A stretch of DNA of 64,000 nt from Ulota crispa. Lineage: Eukaryota; Streptophyta; Bryopsida; Orthotrichales; Orthotrichaceae. The notes beneath the pieces were generated by a model. That model was not told the origin of the DNA. It was given only the letters and a program-made list of their open reading frames with translations, and did no database searches. The stretch covers positions 4,032,501 through 4,096,500 of the forward strand of contig OY987244.1 of assembly GCA_963920765.1 (NCBI GenBank), written 5' to 3'. Positions 23,701 through 35,193 of this stretch are shown here, in pieces (within the stretch, counting starts at the first letter, position 1; each line of letters starts with the position of its first letter). Both the position numbers and the translations under genes were made by a program.

Positions 23701-24998
23701 CAAGTGCAAGCCAGCCATGATCAAATCAAAGCAGCGCTGGAGTCAATGCAAGCCGTAGAAATCGAAGGACATTGGAGAATTGTCGATGAGAAGTTCATGC
23801 AGAGCCTGCTGGAAGTCCTTTTATTATCCGCCGTGCAACACGATTGGAACCTGAAGTTATTACTCGAACCAGAAGTAGTCCAAGCTGTCCGCAATGACGG
23901 CTACTCTCCTAGAATCATCAAGCATTGTCTTGCCTGTTATGGCAAAGAGGTAGTTGTACAGGAGCCGGGCATGAGACGATGGGAACTCGAGGAAAGTAAA
24001 GTCTGTTTACATTATGCAATGCAGCTACTTCGTGCAGCCTCGAAGTGGAAACTTGAGGATTTTGTGGAGGCGTGGAAAAATAATGTCCCTACGGGAGTAC
24101 AACCGGCATTAGACATGTTGAAAGGCGAGGCTTTAGTTGAGAAGATTGGTGGTGATTCCTGGCTACGACTCTACAGCGTGTCTTCTCTGCCGTCGAAACC
24201 AGCAGAGCGCTTCTCTGCGCTCTTCAAGGAAAAGCCTAAGTGGGAATGGGACGATCTGGAGCCCTATTTGAGGTGCAGATTTTCTTCAATACTCGTTTTT
24301 GAACTCCTGATGCTCATTTGAGGCTCTTTTTTTTTTTTGTCTTTCCATAACATTACTCCCCTCTGTCCCTCTAAAAACGTCCAAATTAGATACATTTCTT
24401 GTACCACTAAAAAGCTCCCATTTGCATGTTCAATGATTCTCATGAGGGCAAGTTAAGCGATTAGAGAGCATTCCTCTCCTAGCAAGCTTGGCCTTGCCCG
24501 TATGAGGTACTATTGTTGCTACTAATCTTTAGATCATTAATAATGAGGAGCTGGCAACATGCACAAATCTGGTACTTTTTGCATGGAATTTGGGTGCCTA
24601 AACGGCAACATCAAAGCTGGAGATTTTGCATACATTTGGTAGATGGTATGTTGATTTCTAGAATGCATGTGTCATTAGCACAAGGACTAAAGACACAGTT
24701 AATCCTTTGCAAGGAAGCTTTTTGGACGTTTTTAGAGGGACAGAGGGAGTACTAACCAGTGTTGGAAAATTGCTCCCCAAAATTTAGTAGAGATCTCATA
24801 GAAGGAAGGTTATATAATGTTTTTCTTTTTCTTTAGAGCAAGAATTTCTGCATTTAACGCAATGAAGCAATGGATATGGTCTGCATTGATAACAGGGGAA
24901 TGCAAGCTCCAGGCCAATCAGTAGAAGCTATGCTCCTAAGATATACTCGGAAGTCGCAAATGTCTCCAACTGTTCCTGCAATCTACACTCCTCGTTGA
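20762..24998 (+). CDS. DCC1: DCC1, sister chromatid cohesion subunit of CTF18-RFC (4 exons)
   Basis: Exons as read: 20762-20889, 22572-22866, 23641-24272 and 24896-24998. All junctions are GT-AG, the frame is kept across them, and 385 codons end at TGA. The product starts MAESLDLNVNGRATVIYGEG. Exon 2 carries the DCC1-typical stretch DEAVLCTSSTTYAIKYVSTS. Exon 3 has LYTMDDLVNQVQAS and EIEGHWRIVDE, and exon 4 ends in EAMLLRYTRKSQ; all match the plant and animal DCC1/DSCC1 pattern by recall. Length fits the family (about 390). In other eukaryotes DCC1 joins CTF8 and CTF18 to make an alternative clamp loader that acts on PCNA at nuclear replication forks and supports cohesion; its C-terminal winged-helix region touches DNA and polymerase epsilon. 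The exon 4 acceptor (AACAG before GGGAATG) was chosen because upstream acceptors break the frame. Intron 1 holds a Mutator-like element and a duplicated segment; intron 3 holds a Stowaway element. The identity is recall-based but strong. Confidence 0.93.
20942..21711 (+). repeat. Direct duplication (about 205 bp) flanking the intronic miniature element
   Basis: The segment from TATACTTAAATAGAGTACTG at about 20942 to CTTGAAGCTGG near 21149 is repeated from about 21503 to 21710 with few differences. The second copy begins right at the end of the Mutator-like element. Both contain TTCTAACAGCTCCATATAAA, a decoy acceptor-like site. Confidence 0.85.
21180..21502 (+). mobile_element. Mutator-like miniature element in DCC1 intron 1
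   Basis: The two ends are inverted copies of GGAAAATTTCATGGATACC followed by CCTGAAGTTTG, with inner inverted segments such as CCAAGGGTATTTGTG. Related copies lie at 55739-56049 and 57588-57857; the former has a clean 9-bp target duplication. Here the flanking nonamers do not match well, probably because the right edge abuts a duplicated intron segment. There is no coding capacity. Confidence 0.75.
24356..24749 (+). mobile_element. Stowaway-type miniature element in DCC1 intron 3
   Basis: It is bounded by TA on both sides. The ends read CTCCCCTCTGTCCCTCTAAA and the inverted TTTAGAGGGACAGAGGGAG, matching the Stowaway terminus CTCCCTCCGT and its TA target duplication. The length is 394 bp. A second copy sits in intron 2 of the SLT gene (60877-61299). 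Confidence 0.88.
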
Positions 24999-26276
24999 AT
25001 CTCCCTGGATAAGCAACAAAGGCTCCGCCTTTGTTGTTCCTCATTTTTCTTATCCGAGTCTACGTTTGACACGTCAGTACTGTAAGGTCCCTGCTGGAGC
25101 CAGGCCGTGGAGTGGAGCCAATGGAGTGGAGATACTCTGTGTAACGGCCGTTTGTAAGGTACACAATCGATTCTCGTGGCTTTTTATATTACCAAAGTCT
25201 ATGAAGTTTTTATTATTAGAGTGTAGTATCTTTGTGTTGGTGTACTATTTGGATACTACATGGTTTAGGGTATGTTCACACTTAGTGTTAGGAGGGGTAC
25301 TAGCAAAGGAAAATTAGATTCATTTGGACACACCTTTAGACTACATTCATATTGCTAATTCCCTTGCTCACACCAAGTGTGAACATACCCGTAGTTACGA
25401 ATTAGTTAAGTTTAAAGGAGTCGGGTCTCACTCATAGGCCTTGATTGAACCAAAAGAATTGTATCTACAATGAATGTCATGGAAGAATCGTGACCACGCC
25501 CTTGGATGCATGATTGACCAACTTTGATCAATTTTGTTCTGATATTTCTAAAATTATAACTCAGTCTAGGCCTACCATTTTTCATCCTTTCAAGTACTGT
25601 TAAGCCCTCCACAACCGTTCTCAAGCATGTGGTCAAGACAAAACTGAAATCTAGAAAGCTAGAAGCCTTAAAATCTTACTTATAGTAGGAAGTTTTAAAC
25701 ATTGGTGGGAAGGTCGCTTGCACGCCCTAAACATAGGAAGAGTACAAAAGAGATCGTCTTTTGGATTAACCTGTACTGTTACATAACTTTAAAAAGGTTA
25801 CAAGGTCTTGAGGAACACATCCTTGCTGTATATAATGGTAAGGTAGACATACCCATACCCGACCGTTTAATGGTTTGGGGATACCGCGAGGTCTCGGAAA
25901 TTTTTGGAAAAAAGTCCGTAGGATTAGCCTTTCAACAAGCTATAATGGAATGTTATTTTTGTGGAAAAAAGTATTGTAGAATGTTTTATATTAAAGGGCA
26001 AAGTTACAACTCATAGGTCCCTAAAAGCTGTAGACCAACCTTGATACTGATTGGATGTGTTCCAATAACAACACTTGACGGTCCCAATCCCAACCTTCTC
26101 AAACCTGCTTAGCAACCAACATATGACAGGATTTGCTTGTGCAAGTATTGTTCTCTGCTCCACTTTGGGTTCACAGTGAGTGGTGAACATCTCAAATGTA
26201 GAGTGCGGTATTAAGGAAGGGTACGTTTAAAACTAGGAAAGCTTGAAGTCTGAGTACCAAGGCAGTGAGCTTTAGT
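24999..26276. other. Gene-free stretch downstream of DCC1 with one small foldback
   Basis: Presumed DCC1 3'UTR at the start. A 123-bp foldback at 25268-25390 has GGGTATGTTCACACTTAGTG and its mirror CACCAAGTGTGAACATACCC. The rest is unrecognised. Confidence 0.6.
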
Positions 26277-27190
26277 TTAACCCTTTAGAGACCACCAAAC
26301 CATATTTTGGTTCAAGAGAGTAGTTTTTGGCCTATACAATAAAATTGCTCAATAATTGGGAAAATGATCTTGAAGAAGACTTGTGATCACAAGAATTTTG
26401 CATCCAACCCAAAAAACGACAATAGAATCAGATATGGGAGTTGATAAATAATGGTGTTTATACATCATGGCTTCAAAATACGTATCCATATTTGGTCAAA
26501 GATGGATCAAAGCAACAACACAATACATCAAACATCCAAGAAGAATGCCACATTTCAATTGTGCAATCTTAAAAAACTTCAAATTGCTCAAGAAATACAC
26601 TTGTATTGTTTCTCTATACGGTAGTAGTACAATTGTACTATTTGAGAATCCATTGAAATAATGCTATCAATTTACTTTTAAAAAAATCATCCTACATTTA
26701 AGGCCAATTCTTGATTGCTTTCACCAATCAGATTTTTTGTAACAATTATCAAATTTCTTGTAGAACCATTTCACGGTAGCAAAGAAAATGGGATTTTTGA
26801 CCCTTTTTGTCCACTTAACTACACCTTGTGATTGCTATTTTTGTCTATTTTGAGTGAAACTAGTCTTGTTGGAAAGGTGGGAAACCTTGCTTTTTAGAAA
26901 TGTAAGGCTCTTTTCAATCAAAGCTTGCATGAAACGTTAGCATTCAAAACTATATAAGAATGAAAAACTAGAGATTTTCCATATACGGCTCACTCAATCA
27001 TTATAATATTTCACCTCCAGCAATAGATATAGCTGAAATTTTGGTACAGTACAACAAACAAGGTGCTCTTCACATTTGTACGGTTGGATTATTCAAATTG
27101 GGTCCACACTTGATTCAAATGCACATCTAATTGTATTGCCTTGGTTTTTAGTGGATTTTGGGGAAATGTGTGTGGTCTTTAAAGGGTTAA
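26277..27190. mobile_element. TTAA-bounded element, 914 bp
   Basis: TTAACCCTTTAGAGACCACC mirrors GTGTGGTCTTTAAAGGGTTAA. The last TTAA (27187-27190) is also the first TTAA of the next element. Confidence 0.75.
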
Positions 27191-27909
27191 CCCCTAAAGG
27201 CCCAAGGGCCCTTTTGGGGGACAAATGGAATTTCTAGCATGTACCTATGGCTAAACTACTTTACGTGATTTTTTGAAACTTTTATTGAAGGTGAGGAATT
27301 CAAAGATGTACGTGGGAATGTAATTTTTTCTTCATTCCGACATTTATTGAAGAAGTTAAAAATGAATAATTGAAAAATAAGGGACTCTGGGCAGCCCAAA
27401 AACTTCTTTAAAAATTGCATTTTTTTCAAATAAAAATCTGAAATAGGTTCTTTAGACTTATATAGACATGGGGAGCTTTGAATCATTCAATTCTGATAGA
27501 TGAGATGAAAGTTATGAGAATTTTTAGTTTGTGGTAGGTGTGATTTTGCTCAAAACCACACATACCCGCAAACTAAACTTCTCATAACTTTCATCTCATC
27601 TATCAAAATTGAATGATTCAAAGCTCTCCATGTCTATAAGTCTAAAGAACCTATTTCAGATTTTTATTTGAAAAAAACATGATTTTTAAAGAAGTTTTTG
27701 GGCTGCCTAGAGTCCCCTGTTTTTCAGTTATTCATTTTTAACTTCTTCAATAAATGTTGGAATGAAGAAAAAATTACATTCCCACGTAGATCTTTGAATT
27801 CCTCACCTTTGATAAAAGTTTCAGAAAATCACACAAAGTAATTTAGCCATAGGTACATGCCCAAAATTCCATGTGTCCCCTGCAGGGACAATGAGCCTTC
27901 AGGGGTTAA
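27187..27909. mobile_element. TTAA-family foldback element, 723 bp
   Basis: Near-perfect inverted halves: TTAACCCCTAAAGGCCC, GTACCTATGGCTAAACTACT, TGGGCAGCCCAAAAACTTC and their mirrors meet near 27550. Each half equals the right half of the long-class copies, so this copy is an inverted duplication of that half. Confidence 0.92.
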
Positions 27910-29199
27910 GAAAGACGATAACTTAATGTTCTCTGTCCAGTGGAAACGCTTGTTCTACAAGTCTTTCCGGTTTTGTAGGCCAATGTTGTTGCAAACGTGA
28001 AGTGTCAACAAAAGCTTAGAAATTGCCAACGTTACCCTGAATTTTTTTGGACCTGGATGTTTACACCAATGATACACGGCAGATAGATTTGGGTACCAAA
28101 AAAGCAGGCGAAAAGCTCGAGACCCAAAACCAGTAAATGCCGTAGGATGAACAGCAGGTTCATCACATCCTAGACGGGTTAATATTATTTTTTTAAATAA
28201 TGGGTTGATCTCTTTGAATTTTCCTTGAAACCCTCGTTATTCTCATGTAATAAAAAAACTTTAGTTCTGAAAAACAAATTTTGTAATAATTTTAACTTTC
28301 ATTTTTTTTAAAATTTTTGGACGAACCTGCTGTTACAACTGACCTTGATACAAAGAACTGAGAGTTTTGAGATCAAACGGCTAAGAAATATCTTTCAGCT
28401 TTAATCCTTTTTTTTCTCGTATCTTATCCTCTCGTATCTTATCTTCTGCTGCAGGTGATCCTGAGCACATCCGAATTTTGCTACACCTCAGAAAGGGTGA
28501 TTGGGGGAGGAAAACAAGAGTGACTTGGGAGCTTTCCGCAAGTAGTGCAACGGAATTTTTTTAGTAAAAGTGAAAATTTTGTCTTTTCTAAGATCAATGG
28601 TTTTAGATGAAACGGGCAGACTTGGTTTACTGCACATACGTGTTTGTGGGGGGGGGGTGCCACGGTGGAAAAGCTCTGATTTTTCACATGTCTGAATTCA
28701 AGGCTTTTGAAATTCAGTATTTGGATTGAGGCTGTGACTTTGTTTAGAAACTTGGAAGCTCATAAAATTGACCAACCACAAAATAGAGGCAGTTTCTTCC
28801 TTTTACAGTGATTGTAAAAAAGATTAGCTTTTTCACCCTGGCCCCACAAACATGTATGTGCAATGTACCTAAGAGCATCCTCAATCTAGCAGGTATATAG
28901 ATTTTGTAACAGCACTCACTGTGTATCCTAGTTTGAGAACTATAAACTTGGTCCAATGCACCTTGTATGTGGGACGTGATCTTAAAGGGGACAACAAAAC
29001 CTAGTTCACATCTGGTAGTTTCAATGGTCCTCAGAAATCCTTCAAATTGCTTTGTATATTGTTGTCAAAGAAATAATGATTACTTTGCAAGTTAGAAGTA
29101 GAGATCCTATTAGAAAAGCTTGACAAAAATGAAATTCACATTCCTTTCTACTTGTGTGCACTGGGTCAAAGGAGTTGATGTGTTGCCTGCTTCTCTTGA
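27910..29199. other. Gene-free stretch with a 185-bp inverted-repeat segment
   Basis: AACAGCAGGTTC at 28150 and GAACCTGCTGTT ending at 28334 bound a possible small element. Otherwise no gene recognised; a poly-G run lies near 28650. Confidence 0.45.
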
Positions 29200-29738
29200 G
29201 AGCATCTCCATTGGTTGATATGGGACAAGCAAACAGCGTGGCCGCAAGTCACTTTTATATTTTCAATCTCCATCGGTGACACTGCCAAAGAATATGTTTC
29301 AGCAGCCTTGCTAGATAGAGTTGCGAGGATGGGGAGCTCCCGGGATTGTGCAAACTCTTAGTGCGCTTGAAGTGCAAGTTATTTTCAGAGTTGATTTATT
29401 GTGAGGTTGGTGACAATCGTGCATGCTTGTTGTCGGAAGAGCTGCTAAGGGTTGATTGGAAAACATAGGAGTTGCCCTATCCCGGGTCCCACCCCGTCCT
29501 ACCAAATTTCCATTTCTAGTGACTTGTCACCCTGGTAACCTAGCATGCGTGGCAAAAAAATCCCATTGTCTTGCAAGTGTTGCCTTAATTTACAATTACT
29601 CCCTACCGTGATTCTATGGCGCACAAAAGGACAAGGGAATGGGTGGACATCCACACCTCTACCCGGGCAAAACTAGGACAAAGAGACATATGAAATTCAT
29701 ATGACAAGTTGAAAAATTGTCCAACGGTGGAGATGCTC
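29200..29738. mobile_element. Tourist-like element, 539 bp
   Basis: Ends GAGCATCTCCATTGG and CCAACGGTGGAGATGCTC are inverted, flanked by TGA on both sides (3-bp duplication). The minus-strand 119-codon frame at 29603-29962 runs out of it and has no recognisable product. Confidence 0.8.
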
Positions 29739-30171
29739 TGAGGCCACGTAACAAAGCTTTGTAATTGCCGTTGCCAAGCCCCAATATAAGGTTTGGATTG
29801 AATATGCCCTAACCCTTTCAAGCAGACTTGAGATAATTTTAGTAATAGTGTGGGTGGCAAATGGAGATACTTGAATTTTGTGTAACTAGGTTTTGCTAAA
29901 GTACAAGGCAACTCTGCCCTTTTTGCAGGCGACTTGGTGTGCAAGTAGGTCAGGAGCCACACGCCAAAAGTATACCACCAGTAGAGGTACCAACCTTGAG
30001 GTGGAATTTAAATGGTTTTTCATTGGTGTTCTGCAATTAAAGATTGAAGTAATTGTTGAAAAAATAAAAGATTATTGGAGCGGTGGTTTTCACGCTACGT
30101 CCTACGTCTTACTGAATCTCAATATTTGGTTGGTGGAGAGTTGAAAATGCGAACGTTGTTACTTCACATTA
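29739..30171. other. Gene-free stretch
   Basis: Nothing recognised. Confidence 0.4.
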
Positions 30172-30464
30172 CACTAAGTAGTGCATTTAGGTTGCAATTA
30201 GGCTGCCTTATCCTAGAAAGTTATCTCATGACTCATCTTTTGGTCACTTGGATGCACATGTAACTCTCTAGATTTTAGATTTTCACATGGTTTACAACAT
30301 GGATGCTACTAATTTGTTTATCTGGAGCATCATTGTTTTTGCTAGGACCTTCAAAATTTGTTCATTGTAGTTATTGATGAGGATTACTGTAGTAGCACTA
30401 AACATTTATATAGTGTAAAATTTCAAGAAATTAGTGGGGGGCAACCTAAATGCAATATTCAGTG
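30172..30464 (+). mobile_element. CACTRAATA-family miniature element, 293 bp
   Basis: TA-flanked; CACTAAGTAGTGCATTTAGG to GCAATATTCAGTG, family core intact. Confidence 0.85.
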
Positions 30465-31503
30465 TAGTTTTGAACTTCTACATTAGTTTGAAATTGCAAA
30501 ACTTGGAAACAAAGAACAAGTTTGCATCATAAAAGTGTTTGATGTTTGTAGATTTTCTAGATTTTAAGGCTAGCATGAAAGTTTGTTCCAAGTCCCCAAG
30601 TATTGATCCACTTACAAAGGTTAATATGGCATACAAATGCTTATACGGCAACATTATTTGGAGGTTTTGGTGCCGACAACGTGGGACTTGAGGAAAAGAG
30701 TTGAGTGGAGGAAATTTTTTTGATCCTATCTAGGAGCAAAGTCCCATTGATGTTTTTGCTTTTGATATTCAATGTTCTTAATTCATTTTTACAAAATGCA
30801 ACAAAAGTTGGGATTAGCATTGATTTAGGACTCACATAGTTGGGATGTGGAACATAGTGCAAATTGCCTCTTAGTAATAACTAAATGGCAAGCTTTTTCA
30901 TGTGTGTCTCAAATTGGCAAAAGTTCCTCGGGTTTATTGAAGTTGGTAAAATACATTCTTATGCACAAGTTTGTAGGAATTGGTAAAGTAGATTAGTGTA
31001 TTGAGTAACAAAAGTTTCACCAGTCACTTTCATGTAAGTAGTGAAAAAATAAGGGACTAAATAGGATTCCCTTATTAAAAAGATCTCAAATGTGTTGAAA
31101 TTAATTAGGTGTTGCCGTTGATTCTTTATAGAATCACCAAAGTAGAATTTTTATACAAAGTGAGCTTGATACATGTTGGATAGCTATCAACAACTTTTCA
31201 ATAGTATATTTTTATCTTCTTTTTTGAATACATATAAATTGCTTATAACTTGCAAAGTTCACTTTCTAAATTGAGTCAAGTTCCAACCACAACATCCCTT
31301 CAAAAAATGAATTTCATCAAGAAATCATGTTAATAATGTATTTGAATTGGTAGATTTTATTTTATTTTTGTCTTTTTTTTATTGCTCTTTACTAAATTTG
31401 ACCTCTAGTTTGCTCTAATTTAGGGCACCTGAGAGAAGTGAATGAAACACTTTAGTGACCACAATTCTGTGGTGCGGGTGGATTTGAACTAAGGAATTTC
31501 AAC
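30465..31503. other. Gene-free stretch
   Basis: Nothing recognised. Confidence 0.4.
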
Positions 31504-31735
31504 TTAACCCTTGAAGGGCCCAAACGCCCTTTGCAGCTGTATGTATGACCATATATATAGATGTATTTGAGCTGCTTTGAGGGTTTTTCAAAAAAAATTA
31601 TGCACTTATCATCATACAGCCCTTCAATATGTATGGCTGTAACACTTAATTTCCAATTGATTCAAACTTATGAATATTAGTTGTGATCGCATTTGGTACC
31701 GTAGCTCTAGAGCCCAGGGGCCCTTCAAGGGTTAA
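31504..31735. mobile_element. Short-class TTAA-family element, 232 bp
   Basis: TTAACCCTTGAAGGGCCC mirrors GGGGCCCTTCAAGGGTTAA. Confidence 0.85.
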
Positions 31736-31763
31736 AGCAGTATAACTTGCAATTTTTATAGTA

Positions 31764-32330
31764 ACTAGGGGTTGGCACTTGCTATGCTACGTAATTATCA
31801 TTCAAATTTAGTTAGGATTTTCCTATATTAGATAGAATGTAAATAAAATATTTCAGTAAGTCTTCAAATTGTATCATAGAGATTGTAGATGAGATGTTAC
31901 AAAATTGCAGATATGATATTACAAAGGTGCAGATGTGACATTACAAAGGTTATTGTAATTTTAGTAGTATGATATCACATAGATTGGAAATGTGATATTA
32001 CAGAGGTCTGATGTGATATTACAAAGGGTTTGATGTGGTATTACATAGGACATTGTGATTTTAGTAGTATGACTAGCGGTTGGCGCTTTCTATGCTATGC
32101 ATTCACCATTAGAATTGTTGTGAAATCCAAAATTGATTGAAGATTTGATCTTACAAAGGTCAATATGTGATAATATAAAAGTTGATGTGATTTTAGTAGT
32201 ATGATATCATAAAGAGTGGAGATGTGGTATTGCAAAGATCAATGTAATTATATCTATAATATCACAAAGTGGAGATGTGATATTACAAAGGTTGCTGTGA
32301 TTTTAATAGTATGATGGTGAAGTTATTTAC
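31764..32330 (+). repeat. Dispersed tandem repeat, GATGTGATATTACAAAGGT type
   Basis: Two units of about 307 bp start with GGTTGGCACTTGCTATGCTA (near 31770) and GGTTGGCGCTTTCTATGCTA (near 32076). Each holds several GTGATATTACAAAGGT words and ends in TTTTAGTAGTATGA. The same unit recurs at 53365-53755. Confidence 0.8.
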
Positions 32331-32478
32331 ATACATAAACATATATAGCATGATAAAAACAATATTCCTTCAAACTGCAAGTGTATCCACCCAAATGTGA
32401 TGTGATTATACTTGTGAAAATACTTAGGGAGATATTTGGTGTTTTCATGTACTTGAGAATGGAGAGTAATTTGTCAAG

Positions 32479-32767
32479 CATTACAAGAAAAAGGGCCATT
32501 TTTTATTAAGGATTTTGACTACCAAAACACTAAGACGACTACACTTTTGTGACTAGTATTTATGACCACATGTAGTCATAAATAATTTAATTTATGATTA
32601 TGTGTAGTCATAAATTAAATTATTAAATGACAAAATGAAATTATTCAATCATAAATTAATTATTTATGACTACATGTGGTCATAAATACTAGTCATGAAA
32701 GTGTAGTCGTCTTAGTCTTTTTTGTAGTCAAAATCCTTAATAAAAAATGGCCATTTTTCTTGTAGTG
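32479..32767. mobile_element. CACTA-type miniature element, 289 bp
   Basis: The left end CATTACAAGAAAAAGGGCCA mirrors the right end TGGCCATTTTTCTTGTAGTG, and inner arms (ATTAAGGATTTTGACTAC, AGTATTTATGACCACATG) are mirrored as well. CACTACAAGAAA is the classic plant En/Spm terminus; here the left end carries one substitution. Flanks AAG/AAA are near a 3-bp duplication. Confidence 0.9.
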
Positions 32768-33119
32768 AAATGGTTTAAACTTTTTACCCAAAATCACAAA
32801 TTTGCAAAATTTGACCACAAAAATAAAAAAGCCTAAGGATACCACTTCAATGGTCCCTTCCTTAATATCACATTTGGTAGGTGGGTGTGATAGTTCTTCT
32901 TTCATTTGTTGATGTAGCATCAAGAATTCGACTGATCAATTGGTTACATATATTCTACTGAATTTCAGGTATCATCTTTATTACTCTAAAGCTTGCAATG
33001 TAGTTTTGGGAATTGATATGTGCACACCGGGGGTTGATATTTGCACACCCCCTTGGGAGGTAAATTATAGACTTCTACCATCAAAGAGCTAAATCTGAAA
33101 ATTTTGAATTCAGATTTAG

Positions 33120-33337
33120 ATTTAGAGACCATGGTTTACGATTTGGATGTTGCTAGTTTGTTTCTTAATGACTTTGTTGTTGCCAAGCCCTTTAAAATTT
33201 GTTTATTACATTAATTATTAATTATTGATGAAAATTACTGTAGTACTAAATAAATATTTGTTTGTTTAGGGTAGAATGTTTATGTAGGGTAGAATGTCGA
33301 GAAATTAGTGTGGGCAACCTAAACGCAATCTTTAGTG
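33120..33337 (+). mobile_element. 5'-truncated CACTRAATA-family element
   Basis: The right part of the family core (ATGGTTTACGATTTGGATG to GCAATCTTTAGTG, TA) is present; the left third is missing. Confidence 0.75.
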
Positions 33338-34563
33338 TAGATCTTAAATCTCAAGATCTGGCGATAATCAATCAAAATAAAGAGCCGAAAGGAATAGTTA
33401 GGTAGATGGGTCAAAAAGCGCTTAAGAATGAACAAGGGGGGATAAGACAAAACTACACTTTCAATAATCATTAGTAATCCCTCTCATGGACTTTTTCTTT
33501 ACCCATATGTACAATTTTAGTAAAAGCAATAATCAAATCGTATCGAACAAATGTATGTGAAAATACTCTCACAATTACCAATACAACTTGTCTTGTACTT
33601 ACAATAAGAAAGTTGCATGCGAATGTGATAACAAGGGAACTCAACATCTGCAAAAGGCTTTAGAAATGTGGGCCGGACAAGCAGGATCATACACAGTTGA
33701 AATCAACAAACTCTGACAAACACCTAAATTTACGAAGCCCTTGCGTTTTGCAAGCCAGGGTTGTGGTGAAGTTAAAGAATGAAGCATGGGACACGTGATC
33801 CCCTGGCCCCTAATCTACAAGCGAAAAAAGTTGCACACCCAAATAATGCCACTTTGTAATTACGATAATAAAAGGAACAAGTAGGCTCAGTGAATCTGCA
33901 ACACTGCGTCTCCTCTGCAGACTATCTCCAACGTCAGGACAAACACCTAAGATTCTACAAAGATCATTTCAATAACCACGAAACAAACAGAAAAACACTA
34001 GATGGACGTAGGCACTAGACCAGCCGTGCAGATGGAAAGCCTGCTGCAGCATTTAAACAAAAACATACAGAAAAAGAAAGATTAACAAAACAAGCACAAT
34101 CAGTAAGTATAGGAGAACAAAGGTTGCAGCATTTTTTTCTCAATGCTTATATACAAAAGATGGGACATCCACACGATGCCACAATGTAGAAAGGATACAT
34201 TCTAAAACGAACCAGAAAAGTAGTAGACCCCAGGCCAAAAACAGTAGCATAGTCAAAAGGGACCAAAAAAAAAAGAAAAAAGAACAAGAGCCACATCAAT
34301 TGCTCATTGTTGTACAAGCCAATCACCAAAATTCTACCTTATGGGGGGGTAAGTAAATACATATAAACCCTGCACTTTCCTGCTAATGTTGGGAGAGACA
34401 GTTTGGATTGGAGAATCTTGGAAACCTCTTTTACCACCTGCTCGGACTTCTTTCTACCAAGGAGAAAATTCCCACTAAAAAAACGGACCGAGTGACACAT
34501 TTTTGTTGTTAAAGGAAAAAAGACTTACTAAAGAAACTTTTCAGTCCTGTGAGGAGGTCATCA
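33338..34563. other. Region downstream of the A20/AN1 gene
   Basis: Includes the presumed 3'UTR (minus strand) from 34563 downward. No other gene recognised. Confidence 0.45.
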
Positions 34564-35073
34564 TCATATCTTGTTCACCTTGTCGGCTTTCACCACAGGG
34601 TTGGCCTTGGAGATGGCATCTCGCCCAGCCGTCTTGTAATCGAAAGTACAACTGTGTTTGTCGGAGTAGCGATGCGAGGAACAAAACAGATTGCCACACC
34701 GGCACTCAAACCCTGTGAGGCCCACTCGTTTCTTGCATGTGAAGCAGCGATTGGGCTTTGGTTTAGCTGGATCCTGCCCTGCAGCAGCACTGGACGCAGC
34801 AGCTCCAGCAACTTCAGGCGTGAGCTCAACGTGAGCCCTCTCTGCAACAGCAGCTCTCTTTCCATCAGACACAGCTGTGGTAGTAGCATGTTCTGCAGTT
34901 TTAGCAGACGATGCCTTTGCCTGGGTCAATACAAAATCTCGGTAGCACTTGGAACACATTCCCATGGTCACTGCACTTCCGAAAAATCCACAATTGTTGG
35001 TGCACCTCACGGGTCCTTCCGGAGGCTGACAATTGGTCTCCTCCGTATCCTGCTTACGACTGTACTGCGCCAT
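34564..35073 (-). CDS. A20/AN1 zinc-finger stress-associated protein (169 aa)
   Basis: The single-exon coding region runs from ATG at 35073 to the stop at 34564. The A20 finger has Cys24, Cys28, Cys40 and Cys43 (C-x3-C-x11-C-x2-C) in VRCTNNCGFFGSAVTMGMCS. The AN1 finger has Cys110, Cys113, Cys124, Cys126, Cys131, His134, His140 and Cys142, all zinc ligands present, followed by the family tail FDYKTAGRDAISKANPVVKA. An Ala/Thr-rich disordered linker (about residues 50-105) joins them. Plant SAP proteins of this layout are small intronless genes that modulate stress responses; some bind ubiquitin or have E3 activity. Length and order are typical. On the minus strand a pyrimidine-rich acceptor just upstream (TTGTTTTTCAG, exon from 35193) suggests a leader intron, common in this family. 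The subfamily member cannot be told from this sequence. Confidence 0.95.
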   Translation of the reverse strand: MAQYSRKQDTEETNCQPPEGPVRCTNNCGFFGSAVTMGMCSKCYRDFVLTQAKASSAKTAEHATTTAVSDGKRAAVAERAHVELTPEVAGAAASSAAAGQDPAKPKPNRCFTCKKRVGLTGFECRCGNLFCSSHRYSDKHSCTFDYKTAGRDAISKANPVVKADKVNKI

Positions 35074-35193
35074 TGTCTTTACACTAAAAAGTAGATAAAC
35101 CGAAACAGAGAAAAATATCTGCTCCAGTCAGCTCACAATTGACTCCTCAGATGCTTTCTTATCGAGCGTCAGAAAAAAAAAACGAGGCTTCCC
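35074..35193 (-). other. Probable 5'UTR exon segment and leader-intron acceptor of the A20/AN1 gene
   Basis: On the minus strand TTGTTTTTCAG at about 35204-35194 is a good acceptor, followed by about 120 bp of leader to the ATG at 35073. The leader intron would extend upstream; a donor candidate of the form GAG/GTGATGCG lies near 36750 after a CT-rich leader. This is inference from splice-site appearance only. Confidence 0.45.

Noticed and set aside
24837..24895. Alternative start of DCC1 exon 4 after TTTCTTTAG
   Set aside because: It has a better pyrimidine tract but shifts the frame and loses the conserved EAMLLRYTRKS tail.
29603..29962. 119-codon minus-strand frame
   Set aside because: Overlaps a Tourist-like element edge and shows no familiar motif or codon pattern.
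34549..35094. Plus-strand 181-codon frame
   Set aside because: Antisense shadow of the A20/AN1 coding region, which has all zinc-finger ligands on the minus strand.
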